Shown here one piece after another: positions 16,150-25,566 of a stretch of DNA of 48,509 bases. Origin of the DNA: Nitrospirota bacterium (lineage in GTDB: Bacteria; Nitrospirota; Thermodesulfovibrionia; Thermodesulfovibrionales; UBA6898); assembly GCA_021825365.1 (NCBI GenBank), contig JAKAHR010000026.1, forward strand, positions 1 through 48,509. The letters run 5' to 3'. Made by a program: the position numbers and the translations under genes. Below the pieces are notes generated by a model that did no database searches, was not told where the DNA came from, and saw only the letters and a list, made by a program, of their open reading frames with translations. The number at the start of each line of letters is the position of its first letter. Within the stretch, counting starts at the first letter, position 1.

Positions 16150-16848
16150 TCAGGGCAGCATCCGCCTTCTCTTCCGGTGCCAGGAGACGACCTTCTTAGC
16201 CGCAAGGGGGAAAAGCCCCAGAAGGACCAGGGACCCCAGCAGTGAAGGGGAGATGATCCCCCGTACCGAGTCGATCCTGGCGAGTTCCCTTCCTGCATTC
16301 ACATATACGAGGGTCGCCGGGAGCATGCCCGCCTGTGAAACCCAGTAAAAGGTGGTGAGCCTCATCTTCGTCACCCCGACCGCCAGGTTGATCAGCCAGA
16401 AGGGAAAGACGGGCATCAGCCGGAGGGTGAAGAGGTAAAAGGCGCCTTCCTCCTGAAGACCTTTGTCGATCCTGCTGATGCGGTCCCTGAACCTCGCCTC
16501 GACCCACTCCCGCAGGAGAAACCGCGACACAAAACAGGCGATCGTCGCGCCGATGGAACTCGCAAAAGAGACGACGATCGTGCCTGTTGCAAGGCCGAAG
16601 AGAGCGCCTCCGGCGAGGGTCATCACCGCAGCGCCCGGCAGCGAAAGGGATGTCACCAGGATGTATACGGCCATGTATCCGGCGATGACAGCCGCCCGGC
16701 GGCCTTCGTAGAGCTCAAGGTACTTATGCTGGGAGGCCTTGATATGCGCCAGCGTAAGGTACCGGTCGAGATGCAGATAGTAGAATGCGGCGGCAAGCCC
16801 GATTATCAGCAGGGCGACAGCGCCCTTTCTCAGGCGGTCGTTTGGCAC
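16150..16848 (-). CDS. TVP38/TMEM64 (DedA-superfamily) inner-membrane protein
   Basis: 232 aa with several hydrophobic segments, the first at about 9-27 (AVALLIIGLAAAFYYLHL) and the rest around the SNARE-associated (VTT) core. The family signature is visible in ITSLSLPGAA-like text, TLAGGALFG, and RLMPVFPFWLINLAVG with its re-entrant loop residues. Members move lipids or small solutes and support envelope integrity; the substrate here is unknown. The GTG at 16848 is chosen (GAAGAAGGGCGA precedes it). It overlaps the end of glk by 19 bases, implying translational coupling. Confidence 0.85.
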   Translation of the reverse strand: MPNDRLRKGAVALLIIGLAAAFYYLHLDRYLTLAHIKASQHKYLELYEGRRAAVIAGYMAVYILVTSLSLPGAAVMTLAGGALFGLATGTIVVSFASSIGATIACFVSRFLLREWVEARFRDRISRIDKGLQEEGAFYLFTLRLMPVFPFWLINLAVGVTKMRLTTFYWVSQAGMLPATLVYVNAGRELARIDSVRGIISPSLLGSLVLLGLFPLAAKKVVSWHRKRRRMLP

Positions 16849-17807
16849 TCGCCCTTCTTCAGCACCTGCCGACCGTAGCCGGCAGCCCCCCACAGGCCGC
16901 TCTCCTCGTCGGTGATCAGGAAGACCGGTATCCGGGAAAGTATCCCGGACATCGTCTTTGAATCGCGGAACTCCGTTGCAAAGGCCTCATGGGTGACAAG
17001 CTCCGGAGCCTTCGCGGCGACCCCCCCGGCTATGTAGAGCCCCCCCCGGGCCAAAACCTCAAGGGCATAGTCGCGGCACGATCTCCCGTAGAAGCGTGCT
17101 GCCCACGCCAGCGTTTCACTCCCCGGGCCGAACCCGGCGGTAACATCCCGCGGATCGAGCCTCTCGCCCGTGAGGAACTGATGGATGAGGCTGAGCCCCT
17201 TTCCGGAGACAACGTCGTTTCCCGTCGGGTACCCTGTTCCGAGTTCCCGCTGCAGAAACCGCATGAACCCGCATTCAGCCTCGGAGACAAAGGGAAAGGC
17301 GGCGTGGCCGCCTTCCGAGGGCACGGCGACAAACCCGCCTCCCTGCACCGGGACAAGGGCGGCCTTACCCAGGCCGGTGCCTGCGCCGATGACCCCGGCA
17401 GCATCCCCCGGAGAAATCGTGCCGGCAAGTATCTCACGGGCCTCTTCGCCCACCCGCGAACGGCAGGCGTATGCCTGGGCGATGAAGTCATTGATCAGGA
17501 GTGCCCTTTTGCAGCCGAGACGCGTTTGGGCATCAGAGATATCCACGGCCCACGGGATGAGGGGAGGAGCGCTGTAGGTGCCCTGTCTTTCGATCGGCCC
17601 GGCCACCGCCATCACGCTGATATCAGCCTCCTGGGGTTTAAGCGATAGGCCGCCTTCCCGGAGCATCTCCATCAGCTGCCCGAATGACGCGGCGTCCCCC
17701 GTCCTGTACCAATGCGAGCGGACGAGACGGAGACCGCCGTCAGGTTCGGTCTCGAAGAGGCCGAACCGGCTGTTCGTCCCGCCGATGTCTGCTGCGAGGA
17801 TCTTCAC
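16830..17807 (-). CDS. glk: Glucokinase (Glk family)
   Basis: 325 aa, GTG start after AGGGAAGCCA. It phosphorylates glucose with ATP to feed Pgi. Non-ROK bacterial glucokinase signatures are present: N-terminal phosphate loop LAADIGGTNSRFGLF, the catalytic-Asp segment LLINDFIAQAYA, the GAGTGLGKAAL motif and the sugar-binding EGGHAAFPF. The C-terminal GGVAAKAPE is the adenosine site. Together with pgi 3.5 kb away and glmS it suggests internal hexose or glycogen-derived glucose use. It is the first gene of a two-gene unit with the TVP38-like protein. Confidence 0.95.
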   Translation of the reverse strand: MKILAADIGGTNSRFGLFETEPDGGLRLVRSHWYRTGDAASFGQLMEMLREGGLSLKPQEADISVMAVAGPIERQGTYSAPPLIPWAVDISDAQTRLGCKRALLINDFIAQAYACRSRVGEEAREILAGTISPGDAAGVIGAGTGLGKAALVPVQGGGFVAVPSEGGHAAFPFVSEAECGFMRFLQRELGTGYPTGNDVVSGKGLSLIHQFLTGERLDPRDVTAGFGPGSETLAWAARFYGRSCRDYALEVLARGGLYIAGGVAAKAPELVTHEAFATEFRDSKTMSGILSRIPVFLITDEESGLWGAAGYGRQVLKKGECQTTA

Positions 17808-17900
17808 TGGCTTCCCTATTTGTCCCTGTTACATGCCGGATCAGGGGAATGCACGCCCCCCTGTTGCACTAGATTGTACCATGTCCTGCAAGCGGGGATT

Positions 17901-17909
17901 TGCTATAAT
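17901..17909 (+). promoter_or_regulatory. Extended -10 promoter for the ABC export operon
   Basis: TGC followed by a perfect TATAAT (17904-17909) without a good -35 box, about 50 bases before the GTG at 17958. An extended -10 (TGn) can compensate for the missing -35. Confidence 0.5.
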
Positions 17910-17957
17910 ATCGCAATCCGAGTCTCACGGCGGAAATCATTCTATAAGGGGTAAGGG

Positions 17958-19175
17958 GTGGCAGGGGAAGATCTCTCAAGGCTGAGGATAGACAAGACGG
18001 TTGCAGCCGGTCAGCCGCGGACGAAGCGCAGGCTCTTCCGCTGGATCGTCGCCGGATGCGCGGTTGTTCTGGTGGTCATTCTGTACGTCACGGGCATCTT
18101 CACCCCGGCCGTCACGGTCGAGACGGCTGGCGTCACGCAGGCGTATCCCTCGCAGGCCTTCACCCTTCTGCATGCAAGCGGCTATGTGGTCGCCCAGCGC
18201 AAGGCGGCCGTGGCGTCAAAGGCAACGGGCCGTCTGGTCGAACTCCTGGTTGAGGAGGGAAGCAGGGTGAGCAGGGGCTCCGTGCTCGCAAGGCTCGAAA
18301 GCGAAGATGTAGTCGCCGCGAGGGACCAGGCGGCTGCGAACCTGAACGCGGCCGGGGCAAACCGTGAACAGGCGAAGGCGGAACTGCATGACGCTGACCT
18401 TGAGTTCAGGCGGAGCAGGGAACTGGTCGGCAAGGGGTTCATCAGCCGCACTGACTTCGACGCCGCGGAGGCCCGTTATAAGAAGGCCGTTGCAGCCGTC
18501 GGCGGCGCCGAGTCCTCTGTCACATCGGCAAAGGCCGCTCTCCAGGCAGCCAACGTTGCGATCGAATACACCCTGATCCGCGCCCCGTTCGACGCCGTCG
18601 TCCTGACGAAAAACGCCGATATCGGCGATATGGTCACGCCCTTCGGCGCGGCGACGAATGCGAAGGCCGCCGTCGTCTCGATCGCTGACATGGGTTCTCT
18701 GCAGGTGGAGGTCGATGTCTCTGAATCGAATATCGAAAAGGTACGGAAAGGGCAGCCCTGCGAGATCCAGCTCGATGCCCTCCCTGATACGCGATTCCGC
18801 GGCTCGGTGCATATGATCGTGCCGACCGCTGACCGGACAAAGGCGACGGTGCTGGTCAAGGTGGCCTTCGTCGACAGGGACGATCGCATCCTCCCGGAGA
18901 TGAGCGCAAAGGTGGCATTCCTTGAGAGGCCGGTTTCGGCAGCCGAAGAGAAGCCCCGCACTGCGGTCCTCTCGTCCGCCGTCGCCACGAAGAACGGCAG
19001 GGCCTCCGTCTTTTTGCTGAAAGCTGACCGCGTCTTCGAGACACCGGTCTCCGCGGGCCCGCGGATCGGCGACATGACCGAGATAACCGCCGGACTCAAG
19101 CCGGGCGACAAGGTGGTCATCAAACCATCCCCTGCGCTGAAGTCAGGCACAAGGATAAAAGTTGCAGAGCACTAG
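17958..19175 (+). CDS. MacA-like periplasmic adaptor (membrane fusion protein) of an ABC exporter
   Basis: 405 aa. An N-terminal membrane anchor (about 26-47, WIVAGCAVVLVVILYVTGIF) is followed by the lipoyl half-motif ASKATGRLVELLVEEGS, a coiled-coil hairpin rich in Ala (about 110-205), the second lipoyl half (IRAPFDAVVLTKNADIGD) and beta-barrel and membrane-proximal domains. It links an inner-membrane ABC transporter to an outer-membrane or periplasmic exit. The GTG start follows a GGGGTAAGG stretch. The next gene, an ABC ATPase, starts directly at the base after the stop. No TolC-type gene is in this operon. Confidence 0.92.
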   Translation: MAGEDLSRLRIDKTVAAGQPRTKRRLFRWIVAGCAVVLVVILYVTGIFTPAVTVETAGVTQAYPSQAFTLLHASGYVVAQRKAAVASKATGRLVELLVEEGSRVSRGSVLARLESEDVVAARDQAAANLNAAGANREQAKAELHDADLEFRRSRELVGKGFISRTDFDAAEARYKKAVAAVGGAESSVTSAKAALQAANVAIEYTLIRAPFDAVVLTKNADIGDMVTPFGAATNAKAAVVSIADMGSLQVEVDVSESNIEKVRKGQPCEIQLDALPDTRFRGSVHMIVPTADRTKATVLVKVAFVDRDDRILPEMSAKVAFLERPVSAAEEKPRTAVLSSAVATKNGRASVFLLKADRVFETPVSAGPRIGDMTEITAGLKPGDKVVIKPSPALKSGTRIKVAEH

Positions 19176-19886
19176 ATGGCCGATACCCGCCCGATCATCG
19201 TCGAGATACGAAACGTCTTCAAGTCCTACCGTCGCGGCAGCCAGGTCGTGCCGGTGCTCCAGGACATCACCTTCGACATACCGGAGGGCGAGTTCCTCGC
19301 CCTGATGGGCCCCTCGGGTTCAGGGAAGAGCACCCTGCTGAACCTGATCGCGGGCATCGACAAGGCGGACTCGGGCGCCATCAGGGTCGGCGGCGTCGAC
19401 ATCACCACCCTCTCCGAAACGGAGCTGGCCGCATGGCGGGCGACGAGCGTCGGGTTCATCTTCCAGTTCTACAACCTGATACCCGTCCTCACCGCCTTCG
19501 AGAACGTCGAGCTGCCGCTCCTGCTGACCGGCCTTTCCCGCAGGCAGAGGAGGGAGCACGTCGCGACCGCCCTCGCCGCCGTCAGCCTCTCCGACAGGGT
19601 GGACCATTACCCGTCCCAATTGTCCGGAGGCCAGCAGCAGAGGGTGGCGATCGCCCGGGCCGTGGTCACCGACCCGACGATCCTCGTTGCCGACGAACCG
19701 ACCGGCGACCTCGACCGCCGCTCCGCGGAGGAGATCCTGGAGCTCATGGAGAGGCTCGTCCATGAGGTCGGAAAGACGATCATCATGGTGACGCACGACC
19801 CCCGGGCGGCAGGGAAGGCGCATATCATCAAACAGCTCGAAAAGGGCGTGCTGAACGACCATGTTCTCTCTCAAAATCCTCTTTAA
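19176..19886 (+). CDS. ABC transporter ATP-binding protein (MacB/LolD type)
   Basis: 236 aa. All ABC motifs are intact: Walker A GPSGSGKST, Q-loop FIFQFYNLIP, signature LSGGQQQRVAIARA, Walker B ILVADEPTGDLD and H-loop MVTHD. Sequence type is the LolD/MacB/FtsE group that powers FtsX-like mechanotransmission exporters. Its 3' end overlaps the next permease gene by 26 bases and it abuts the adaptor gene, so the four genes form one operon. Confidence 0.96.
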   Translation: MADTRPIIVEIRNVFKSYRRGSQVVPVLQDITFDIPEGEFLALMGPSGSGKSTLLNLIAGIDKADSGAIRVGGVDITTLSETELAAWRATSVGFIFQFYNLIPVLTAFENVELPLLLTGLSRRQRREHVATALAAVSLSDRVDHYPSQLSGGQQQRVAIARAVVTDPTILVADEPTGDLDRRSAEEILELMERLVHEVGKTIIMVTHDPRAAGKAHIIKQLEKGVLNDHVLSQNPL

Positions 19887-21018
19887 GAACGCCTTCCGCC
19901 ACAAGCTCCGCACCACCCTGACGGTGCTCGGCATCACGATCGCCATCCTCGCCTTCGGCATGCTGCGGACGGTCGTGGGCGCATGGTATGCGGGCGTCGA
20001 GGCCTCCTCGGCGACGAGGCTGATCACCCGCAATGCGGTCTCCCTCGTCTTCTTCCTTCCGATCTCCTATAAGGAGCAGATCCGCCAGGTGCCGGGCGTG
20101 ACGGCTGTCGGGTATTCGGACTGGTTCGGCGGGGTGTATATAGACGAAAAGAATTTCTTCCCCAGCTTCGCGACGGAGGCGAGGACGGCGATGGAGCTGT
20201 TCCCTGAATTCCTCGTGCCGAATGACCAGAAGAACGCCTTCTTCCGCGACCGGAAGGCGGCCGTCGTCGGCAGGAAGACGGCCGAGAGATTCGGCTGGAA
20301 GCTGGGTGACACGGTGACGCTGAGGGGGACGATCTTTCCCGGCAACTGGGATTTTACGATCCGCGCGATCTACCGCGGAGCCCAGAAGGGCACGGACGAG
20401 ACGCAGTTCTTCTTCCACTGGGACTACCTCAACGAATCCCTCAGGAAGACCGCGCCCTACCGGGCCGACCGGGTCGGCTGGTTCCTCGTCGGGGTGAAGA
20501 GCCCGGACATGGCCGCCGACGTCGCCGTGGCGATCGACAGGCTCTTCAAAAACTCCCTCGCCGAGACCGTCACGGAGACGGAGAAGGCATTCCAGCTGAG
20601 CTTCATCTCGATGACCGAGGCGATCATCGTGGTGATACGCCTCGTCTCCTACATCGTCATCTTCATCATCATGGCGGTCATGGCGAACACCATGGCGATG
20701 ACGGTGAGGGAAAGGATCGGCGAATACGCCGTCATGAAGACCCTCGGGTTCGGCGGGTGGCATATCGGCGGGCTCATCTTCGGGGAGTCGCTCGTGATTG
20801 CGGCGATCGGCTCCGCCTTCGGCATCGGGCTCACCTTCCCCGCTGCACAGGCCTTCGGCGATTACCTGAGCCAGTACTTCCCCGTCTTCAACGTAGCCCG
20901 GAGCACCATCTATATGGACATGGCTGCCGGGCTGACCATCGCGGTCGTCTCGGCCCTGTTCCCCGTCTGGCGGACGGTACGGATACGCATCGCCGACGGT
21001 CTCCGGAGGATCGGCTAG
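19861..21018 (+). CDS. FtsX-like ABC permease (MacB_PCD plus FtsX)
   Basis: 385 aa. One N-terminal membrane helix (about 17-38), a periplasmic domain of roughly 220 residues rich in aromatic residues, and three C-terminal helices (from about 258) containing the FtsX signature (TVRERIGEYAVMKTLGFGGW). It starts inside the ATPase gene. It pairs with the following permease to form the heterodimeric membrane part. Substrate not evident. Confidence 0.92.
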   Translation: MFSLKILFKNAFRHKLRTTLTVLGITIAILAFGMLRTVVGAWYAGVEASSATRLITRNAVSLVFFLPISYKEQIRQVPGVTAVGYSDWFGGVYIDEKNFFPSFATEARTAMELFPEFLVPNDQKNAFFRDRKAAVVGRKTAERFGWKLGDTVTLRGTIFPGNWDFTIRAIYRGAQKGTDETQFFFHWDYLNESLRKTAPYRADRVGWFLVGVKSPDMAADVAVAIDRLFKNSLAETVTETEKAFQLSFISMTEAIIVVIRLVSYIVIFIIMAVMANTMAMTVRERIGEYAVMKTLGFGGWHIGGLIFGESLVIAAIGSAFGIGLTFPAAQAFGDYLSQYFPVFNVARSTIYMDMAAGLTIAVVSALFPVWRTVRIRIADGLRRIG

Positions 21019-22185
21019 GTGGCGATACCCGTCTCCTACAGTTTCAGGAACCTCTGGACGCGGAGGCTCACGACGATACTCACCGCAGGGGGCATGGCGC
21101 TCGTCGTCTTTGTCTTTGCCTCGGTCCTGATGCTCGCCGAGGGGTTGCGCAAGACGCTCATCGAAACGGGGTCATACGACAATGTGGTCGTCATCCGCAA
21201 GGCGTCGCAGTCGGAGATGCAGAGCGGCATCGACCGGCTCCAGGCCTCTGTCGTCGAGACGGAGCCCGGGATCGCGATCGGCCCCGGCGGCAAGCCCTTT
21301 CTCGCTAAGGAGCTGGTGGTGATCATCAACCTCCCCAAGCGCGGAAGCGACAAGCCTTCGAACATCACGATCAGGGGCATAGGGGAGTTTTCACTCGCCT
21401 TGAGGCCCCAGGTGAAACTGGCGGAGGGGCGCATGCCGAAACCCGGCTCTGCGGAGGTGATCGCCGGCGAGAGCGTTGCGAAGAGGTTCCGGGGGGCGGG
21501 CATCGGCGAGACGATCCGTTTTGCGATGCAGGACTGGAGGGTCGTCGGGCTGTTCGAGGCGGGAAGGACAGGGTACAGCTCGGAGATCTGGGGCGACGCC
21601 GACCAGCTGATGCAGGCCTTTCGCAGGCCTTCGTATTCCTCGGTACTCTTCAAGCTGGCGGACTCCGGCCGGTTCGCTGAACTGAAAGACCTGATCGAAA
21701 ACGATCCCCGCCTCACCCTCGAGGCGAAGCGCGAGACACGATACTACTCCGACCAGTCCGAGATGATGGCCAAGTTCCTGAGCGTCCTGGGGATATCCCT
21801 GACCGTCATCTTTTCCCTCGGCGCGATGATAGGCGCGATGATCACCATGTACGCCGCGGTGGCGAACCGCGTAGCCGAGATCGGGACACTGCGGGCACTC
21901 GGCTACCAGAGGAGGAATATCCTTGCGGCATTCCTGCTCGAATCGATGTTCCTCGGCCTGACCGGCGGGCTCATCGGGCTTCTCTTCGCCTCCTTCATGC
22001 AGTTCATCACGATCTCGACCGTAAACTGGCAGACCTTCTCGGAACTCGCCTTCTCCTTCACCCTCACCTTTCCGATCGTGTATCAGTCGATCCTGTTTTC
22101 GCTTGTCATGGGGTTTGTCGGAGGAGTGCTCCCCGCCTTCAGGGCTGCGCGCATGAATATCGTCGACGCCCTCAGGACAGGATAG
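21019..22185 (+). CDS. FtsX-like ABC permease, second subunit
   Basis: 388 aa with GTG start at the base after the previous stop codon. Same architecture as its neighbour: helix at about 20-42, large periplasmic region, three C-terminal helices, with NRVAEIGTLRALGYQRR as the FtsX coupling motif. Two different permeases plus one ATPase and one adaptor resemble MacAB-like or lipoprotein/peptide export systems with split permeases. Confidence 0.92.
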   Translation: MAIPVSYSFRNLWTRRLTTILTAGGMALVVFVFASVLMLAEGLRKTLIETGSYDNVVVIRKASQSEMQSGIDRLQASVVETEPGIAIGPGGKPFLAKELVVIINLPKRGSDKPSNITIRGIGEFSLALRPQVKLAEGRMPKPGSAEVIAGESVAKRFRGAGIGETIRFAMQDWRVVGLFEAGRTGYSSEIWGDADQLMQAFRRPSYSSVLFKLADSGRFAELKDLIENDPRLTLEAKRETRYYSDQSEMMAKFLSVLGISLTVIFSLGAMIGAMITMYAAVANRVAEIGTLRALGYQRRNILAAFLLESMFLGLTGGLIGLLFASFMQFITISTVNWQTFSELAFSFTLTFPIVYQSILFSLVMGFVGGVLPAFRAARMNIVDALRTG

Positions 22186-22187
22186 CG

Positions 22188-22310
22188 GTGGCCCCCCAGG
22201 ACAAAGGCGGCTTCTATCATTTTGTCCGGGTGGTCGTCGACGGCGCAGCCGTATTCGCGGAGGTCATCGACTCGTCCGGCACGGTGAGGGACAGGTTCGA
22301 TCTCCGCTGA
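22188..22310 (+). pseudogene. Short reading frame resembling a metallophosphoesterase C-terminus (possible remnant)
   Basis: A 40-residue frame from GTG 22188 (GGFYHFVRVVVDGAAVFAEV, then an IDSSGTVRDRFDL ending). It resembles the last beta-strands of calcineurin-like phosphoesterases, where a YHFV.V.VDG...V.DS.G.V.D.F pattern is common, but no catalytic part is present. It follows the permease by two bases. It may be the leftover of a deleted gene or a small co-translated peptide. Confidence 0.35.
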
Positions 22311-22316
22311 CAGGCC

Positions 22317-23183
22317 TTACTCGGCAGCGGGGCCGAGGGTCTCCTCGTCAAACCGCCATGCAGACTTTTCTTTCGAGAACTGGGCCTCCCCGATCACCTT
22401 CCCCGCCTCACCCTTCCCTTCGAGAAGAAGAAGCGCCTTGTCCCCTTTGACATATGCAGCGGTCACGCGGACGTCCCGGGGATGCTCGGCCCGCAGAAAC
22501 TCCAGGAATGCGGCTCCCCGTCCCTGGCCCTCCGCCTTTGTCCAGGCCGACCGCCGCTCCTCCGACAGCAGCGCCATGATCGCACGCTGGTCCTTACCCG
22601 CTAGCGCACGGTGATAGGCGAGGTACGCCTTGCCCGGCTCGCCACCGCCAGGACCCTGCGCCTTTCCGTGGTCGTCGTTTGAGACAGGCACATCGATCGA
22701 TATCTCGAACCAGCGGTTTGGATCTTTGCCCTCGGGGAAACTGAGGTTGCCGGTCATCTTATTGTCCTTCAGCCGTACCGTCGACTTCACCGAGCTGTCT
22801 GCGCAGTAGCCGCACCCATTTCCCGAGCCGAAGTAGTAGGACAGGCCGCGATACCGTCCGTCGGTGCTGAACTCAAGATAGACGAGTCCGGTCTTTTCGT
22901 CCTTGAAATAGCGCTCCAGAGAGGTCTTCCTGTCCCAGTATTCGTCCAGCGCGGCCTTGACAAAGCCCTGGTTGCTCACCACGACGATGATCACCTTTTC
23001 CTTGCCGCCGAGAGACGGCTTCCCCAGGAAGGCGTAGGCATCCTTCACCTCCATCACCATTTCACCGCTCTGGAATGTGCCCGAGGCCCTGCCCCCTTCC
23101 TTGGCGGCAGCGTGGGTAATAGCAATCAATAGCCATAGACAGGCCAGGAGACAAATAGCATTTCGTTTGAACAGATTATGCAT
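22317..23183 (-). CDS. Exported protein of unknown function
   Basis: 288 aa. The N-terminus (NAICLLACLWLLIAITHAAA) is a signal peptide. The exported part has a first beta-rich domain with a CGYC pair (GNGCGYCADSS) that could be redox-active or bind metal, and a C-terminal domain with an NTF2/DUF4878-like pattern (KAYLAYHRALAGKDQRAIMA, then AFLEFLRAEHP). It stands alone, convergent with the ABC operon; a 227-base spacer upstream contains no gene. Function unknown. Confidence 0.8.
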   Translation of the reverse strand: MHNLFKRNAICLLACLWLLIAITHAAAKEGGRASGTFQSGEMVMEVKDAYAFLGKPSLGGKEKVIIVVVSNQGFVKAALDEYWDRKTSLERYFKDEKTGLVYLEFSTDGRYRGLSYYFGSGNGCGYCADSSVKSTVRLKDNKMTGNLSFPEGKDPNRWFEISIDVPVSNDDHGKAQGPGGGEPGKAYLAYHRALAGKDQRAIMALLSEERRSAWTKAEGQGRGAAFLEFLRAEHPRDVRVTAAYVKGDKALLLLEGKGEAGKVIGEAQFSKEKSAWRFDEETLGPAAE

Positions 23184-23387
23184 GGAATATCCTTTCCTGG
23201 AAAAAGAGGTAATGAGAGGAGTCTACCGGAAATAGGGAGCAAACTCAAGAAGGGGTGTTGGTCGGTGAAGGAAAGACCGTGGCAACGATGAGTGAGACCT
23301 ATTGTCCAGATGCCATGTCCCATCCCTTTCTTCTTCTGATTCCCGATTGGAACCGCTTGTCCCTTGACTTAGCAGAGCCTTATACGT

Positions 23388-23908
23388 GTTAGACGCCACT
23401 TCTTCAGTTCTCAACGGTTACGTCCTATGGGATTCTCTCGGGAAGTCTGCTGCCCGAGCTGTTGGGCGAGCCCGATGAGAATCCCTTCGGGACCCCGGAT
23501 GTAGCAGAGCCGATACATGTTTTCATACTGGACCACCTCGCCGACGCGCTTCGCGCCGCGTGTGCCGAGCCGGACGAGCGTATCGTCGATGTCCTCCACG
23601 GTGAACATCACGCGTAGGTAACCGAGAGCGTTCACTGGGGCGCTGCGGTGATCGGCGACCACGGGCGGCGCGAGGAAGCGGGACAGCTCGAGCCGGCTGT
23701 GACCGTCCGGCGTACGCATCATGGCAATCTCGACGCGCATGCCGCGCAACCCGGTGACGCCATCTGCCCAGTCTCCTTCAACTGTGGCACGCCCCTCGAG
23801 ATCGAGACCAAGTTCAGTGAAGAACTCAATGGCGGCATCGATGTCTGCCACCACGATGCCGACGTTGTCCATACGCATGACTGTCATGATGTCTCCTTGG
23901 CGTCTAAC
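23388..23908. repeat. 11-bp inverted repeats flanking the VOC-fold gene (attC core-like)
   Basis: GTTAGACGCCA at 23388-23398 and its exact reverse complement TGGCGTCTAAC at 23898-23908 frame a 521-bp segment that holds only the VOC gene. GTTAGAC and GTCTAAC match the GTTRRRY and RYYYAAC core sites of integron cassettes. No full imperfect-hairpin attC (59-be) is visible on either side. Confidence 0.45.
23411..23887 (-). CDS. VOC-superfamily (glyoxalase/bleomycin-resistance fold) protein
   Basis: 158 aa, two beta-alpha-beta-beta-beta units: MRMDNVGIVVADIDAAIEFF and LGYLRVMFTVEDIDDTLVRL, ending with YIRGPEGILIGLAQ. The Glu/His metal ligands cannot be assigned safely; substrate unknown. It is bracketed by inverted GTTAGAC/GTCTAAC repeats, and VOC genes are frequent integron cassettes, so lateral acquisition is possible. 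The start is taken at the first Met; GGAGACATC precedes it. Confidence 0.88.
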   Translation of the reverse strand: MTVMRMDNVGIVVADIDAAIEFFTELGLDLEGRATVEGDWADGVTGLRGMRVEIAMMRTPDGHSRLELSRFLAPPVVADHRSAPVNALGYLRVMFTVEDIDDTLVRLGTRGAKRVGEVVQYENMYRLCYIRGPEGILIGLAQQLGQQTSRENPIGRNR

Positions 23909-24040
23909 GAGTCTGTAGAAAAAGTCCTTTTTTGAATCCCCAATCTCTTTTTTTGCATCTTTCCGTTTGAAGCTGTGGGCTTATTCCCCGTTAACGAACA
24001 GGTCATGGGGTCACATGGCCTTCACTCAGCTGTACCAGGA

Positions 24041-24071
24041 AACAAGAAGGGGCAGCCTGCCCCTTCTTGTT
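24041..24071 (-). terminator. Terminator of the RND efflux operon
   Basis: A perfect 14-bp stem (24041-24054 with 24058-24071) and loop GCC. Read on the minus strand, the descending arm ends in CTTGTTTCC, giving a modest U-run. It lies 16 bases after the outer-membrane component gene. Confidence 0.8.
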
Positions 24072-24086
24072 GAATGCGTCCCTGTC

Positions 24087-25565
24087 TCACTCTCCCGACC
24101 CTCCGCCCAGCACCTTGTAGAGCGTTACCAGATTGGTGAGCCGGGAAAGGCGGACAGCGATCAGCCCCTGCTGCGCACTATACAGGGAGCGCTGCGAGTC
24201 GAGCACATTCAGGTAGCTTGCTATGCCTTTTTCGTAGCGCGCCTGCGATAGGAAATAGCTTCTGGCCGTGGCGTCTGTCAGAGACTGCTGTGCGTCCATC
24301 TGATCGCCTATGGTCCCGCGCTGCGCGAGGGCGTCGGCAACTTCCCTGAAGGCGTTCTGTACCGCCTTTTCATACTGGGCAAGGAAGATGTCGCGGTCGA
24401 CCTCTGTCACCTTCAGGTTGGCACGGTTTCGCCCTGCATCGAAGATCGGGAGGGATATCTGCGGTGCAAACATCCACGTTCCCGTTCCCCCCTTGAAGAG
24501 TCCGGACAGCTGATCGCTCGATAGGCCGACGCTCGTCGTGAGGCTGATGCGCGGGAAGAACGCCGCACGCGCCGCGCCGATATTGGCGTTGGCAGCCTTG
24601 AGGAGATGTTCCGCCTGCATGATGTCAGGCCGGCGGTGCAGGACGTCGGAAGGCAGACCCGCGCCAGGCTCTTTCACAGCGGTAATCTCACTGAGGCCGG
24701 ACGGCAGGAGATCGGCCGGCACCGGCGAGCCGATGACTACGCTGAGCGCATTTTCATCCTGCGCCACCTGACCCGTGAACCGTGCGATATCCGCCCGGGC
24801 CGAATCGACGCTGGTCTGCGCCTGACGGAGGTCCAGTTCCGAGGAGACACCGGCTTCGAAGCGGCTCCTGATAAGGTTGAACGAGGCTTTCTGGGCCTCA
24901 AAGGTGTCCCGGGCGATCTTGAGCCGCTCCCTGTCGGCGGCAAGGGTCAGGTAGTTGCTTGCCGTCTCGGCGATAAGACTGATCTGCATGCTGCGGCGGG
25001 CCTCCTCGGTCGACAAGAACTCTTCCAGCGCAGCGTCCTTAAGGCTGCGCACGCGGCCGAAGAGATCGAACTCGTAGGCGCTGAACCCGAGGTTGACGCT
25101 GTACTGGTGTGTTGTGATGGCGTGCCCGGTGGAGGAGAGCACGCCCGGCGTCCGCGCCTCCACGGCGCTGCCGGCGGCGTTGACCGTAGGGAAGAGATCG
25201 GCCCGCCGGATCCCATGCAGTGCCCGCGACCTTTCGATGTTGAGCGCCGCGATACGCAGGTCACGGTTATTCTGAAGCGTAAGGCTGATCAGTTTCTGCA
25301 GCTGTTCATTGATAAAAAACTCCTGCCATGTGACGTCCGCAACAGCCTTGCCGTCCGGCCTGACTGCGCTGTCCCTGTAGGCCTGGCCGTTCGGCCATTC
25401 GGACGGAACAGGCGCTTCAGGCCGCGCATATTTCGGGGCCATGCTCGCACAGCCGGAAAGGGCCAGCAACACAAGGGCGATAATTGCGGCGCCGAGCCTG
25501 GTCCCTCGCCCCTCACGGTTATCCCAATATTTCATTCTATGAAATGCTCCGAATCGTCTGTTCAT
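24087..25565 (-). CDS. RND efflux outer-membrane lipoprotein (NodT/OprM type)
   Basis: 492 aa. A signal peptide with lipobox LALSGC (hydrophobic stretch [13 protein letters not shown]) gives an acylated Cys. Two OEP repeats follow, with the family patterns [37 protein letters not shown] and [15 protein letters not shown], ending [14 protein letters not shown]. It forms the trimeric TolC-like exit duct. The start at 25565 follows GGAGGGACAGTAAT and overlaps nothing; the permease stop is two bases upstream. A shorter start at 25535 is also possible. Last gene of the efflux operon. Confidence 0.93.
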   Translation of the reverse strand: MNRRFGAFHRMKYWDNREGRGTRLGAAIIALVLLALSGCASMAPKYARPEAPVPSEWPNGQAYRDSAVRPDGKAVADVTWQEFFINEQLQKLISLTLQNNRDLRIAALNIERSRALHGIRRADLFPTVNAAGSAVEARTPGVLSSTGHAITTHQYSVNLGFSAYEFDLFGRVRSLKDAALEEFLSTEEARRSMQISLIAETASNYLTLAADRERLKIARDTFEAQKASFNLIRSRFEAGVSSELDLRQAQTSVDSARADIARFTGQVAQDENALSVVIGSPVPADLLPSGLSEITAVKEPGAGLPSDVLHRRPDIMQAEHLLKAANANIGAARAAFFPRISLTTSVGLSSDQLSGLFKGGTGTWMFAPQISLPIFDAGRNRANLKVTEVDRDIFLAQYEKAVQNAFREVADALAQRGTIGDQMDAQQSLTDATARSYFLSQARYEKGIASYLNVLDSQRSLYSAQQGLIAVRLSRLTNLVTLYKVLGGGSGE

Positions 25566-25566
25566 A

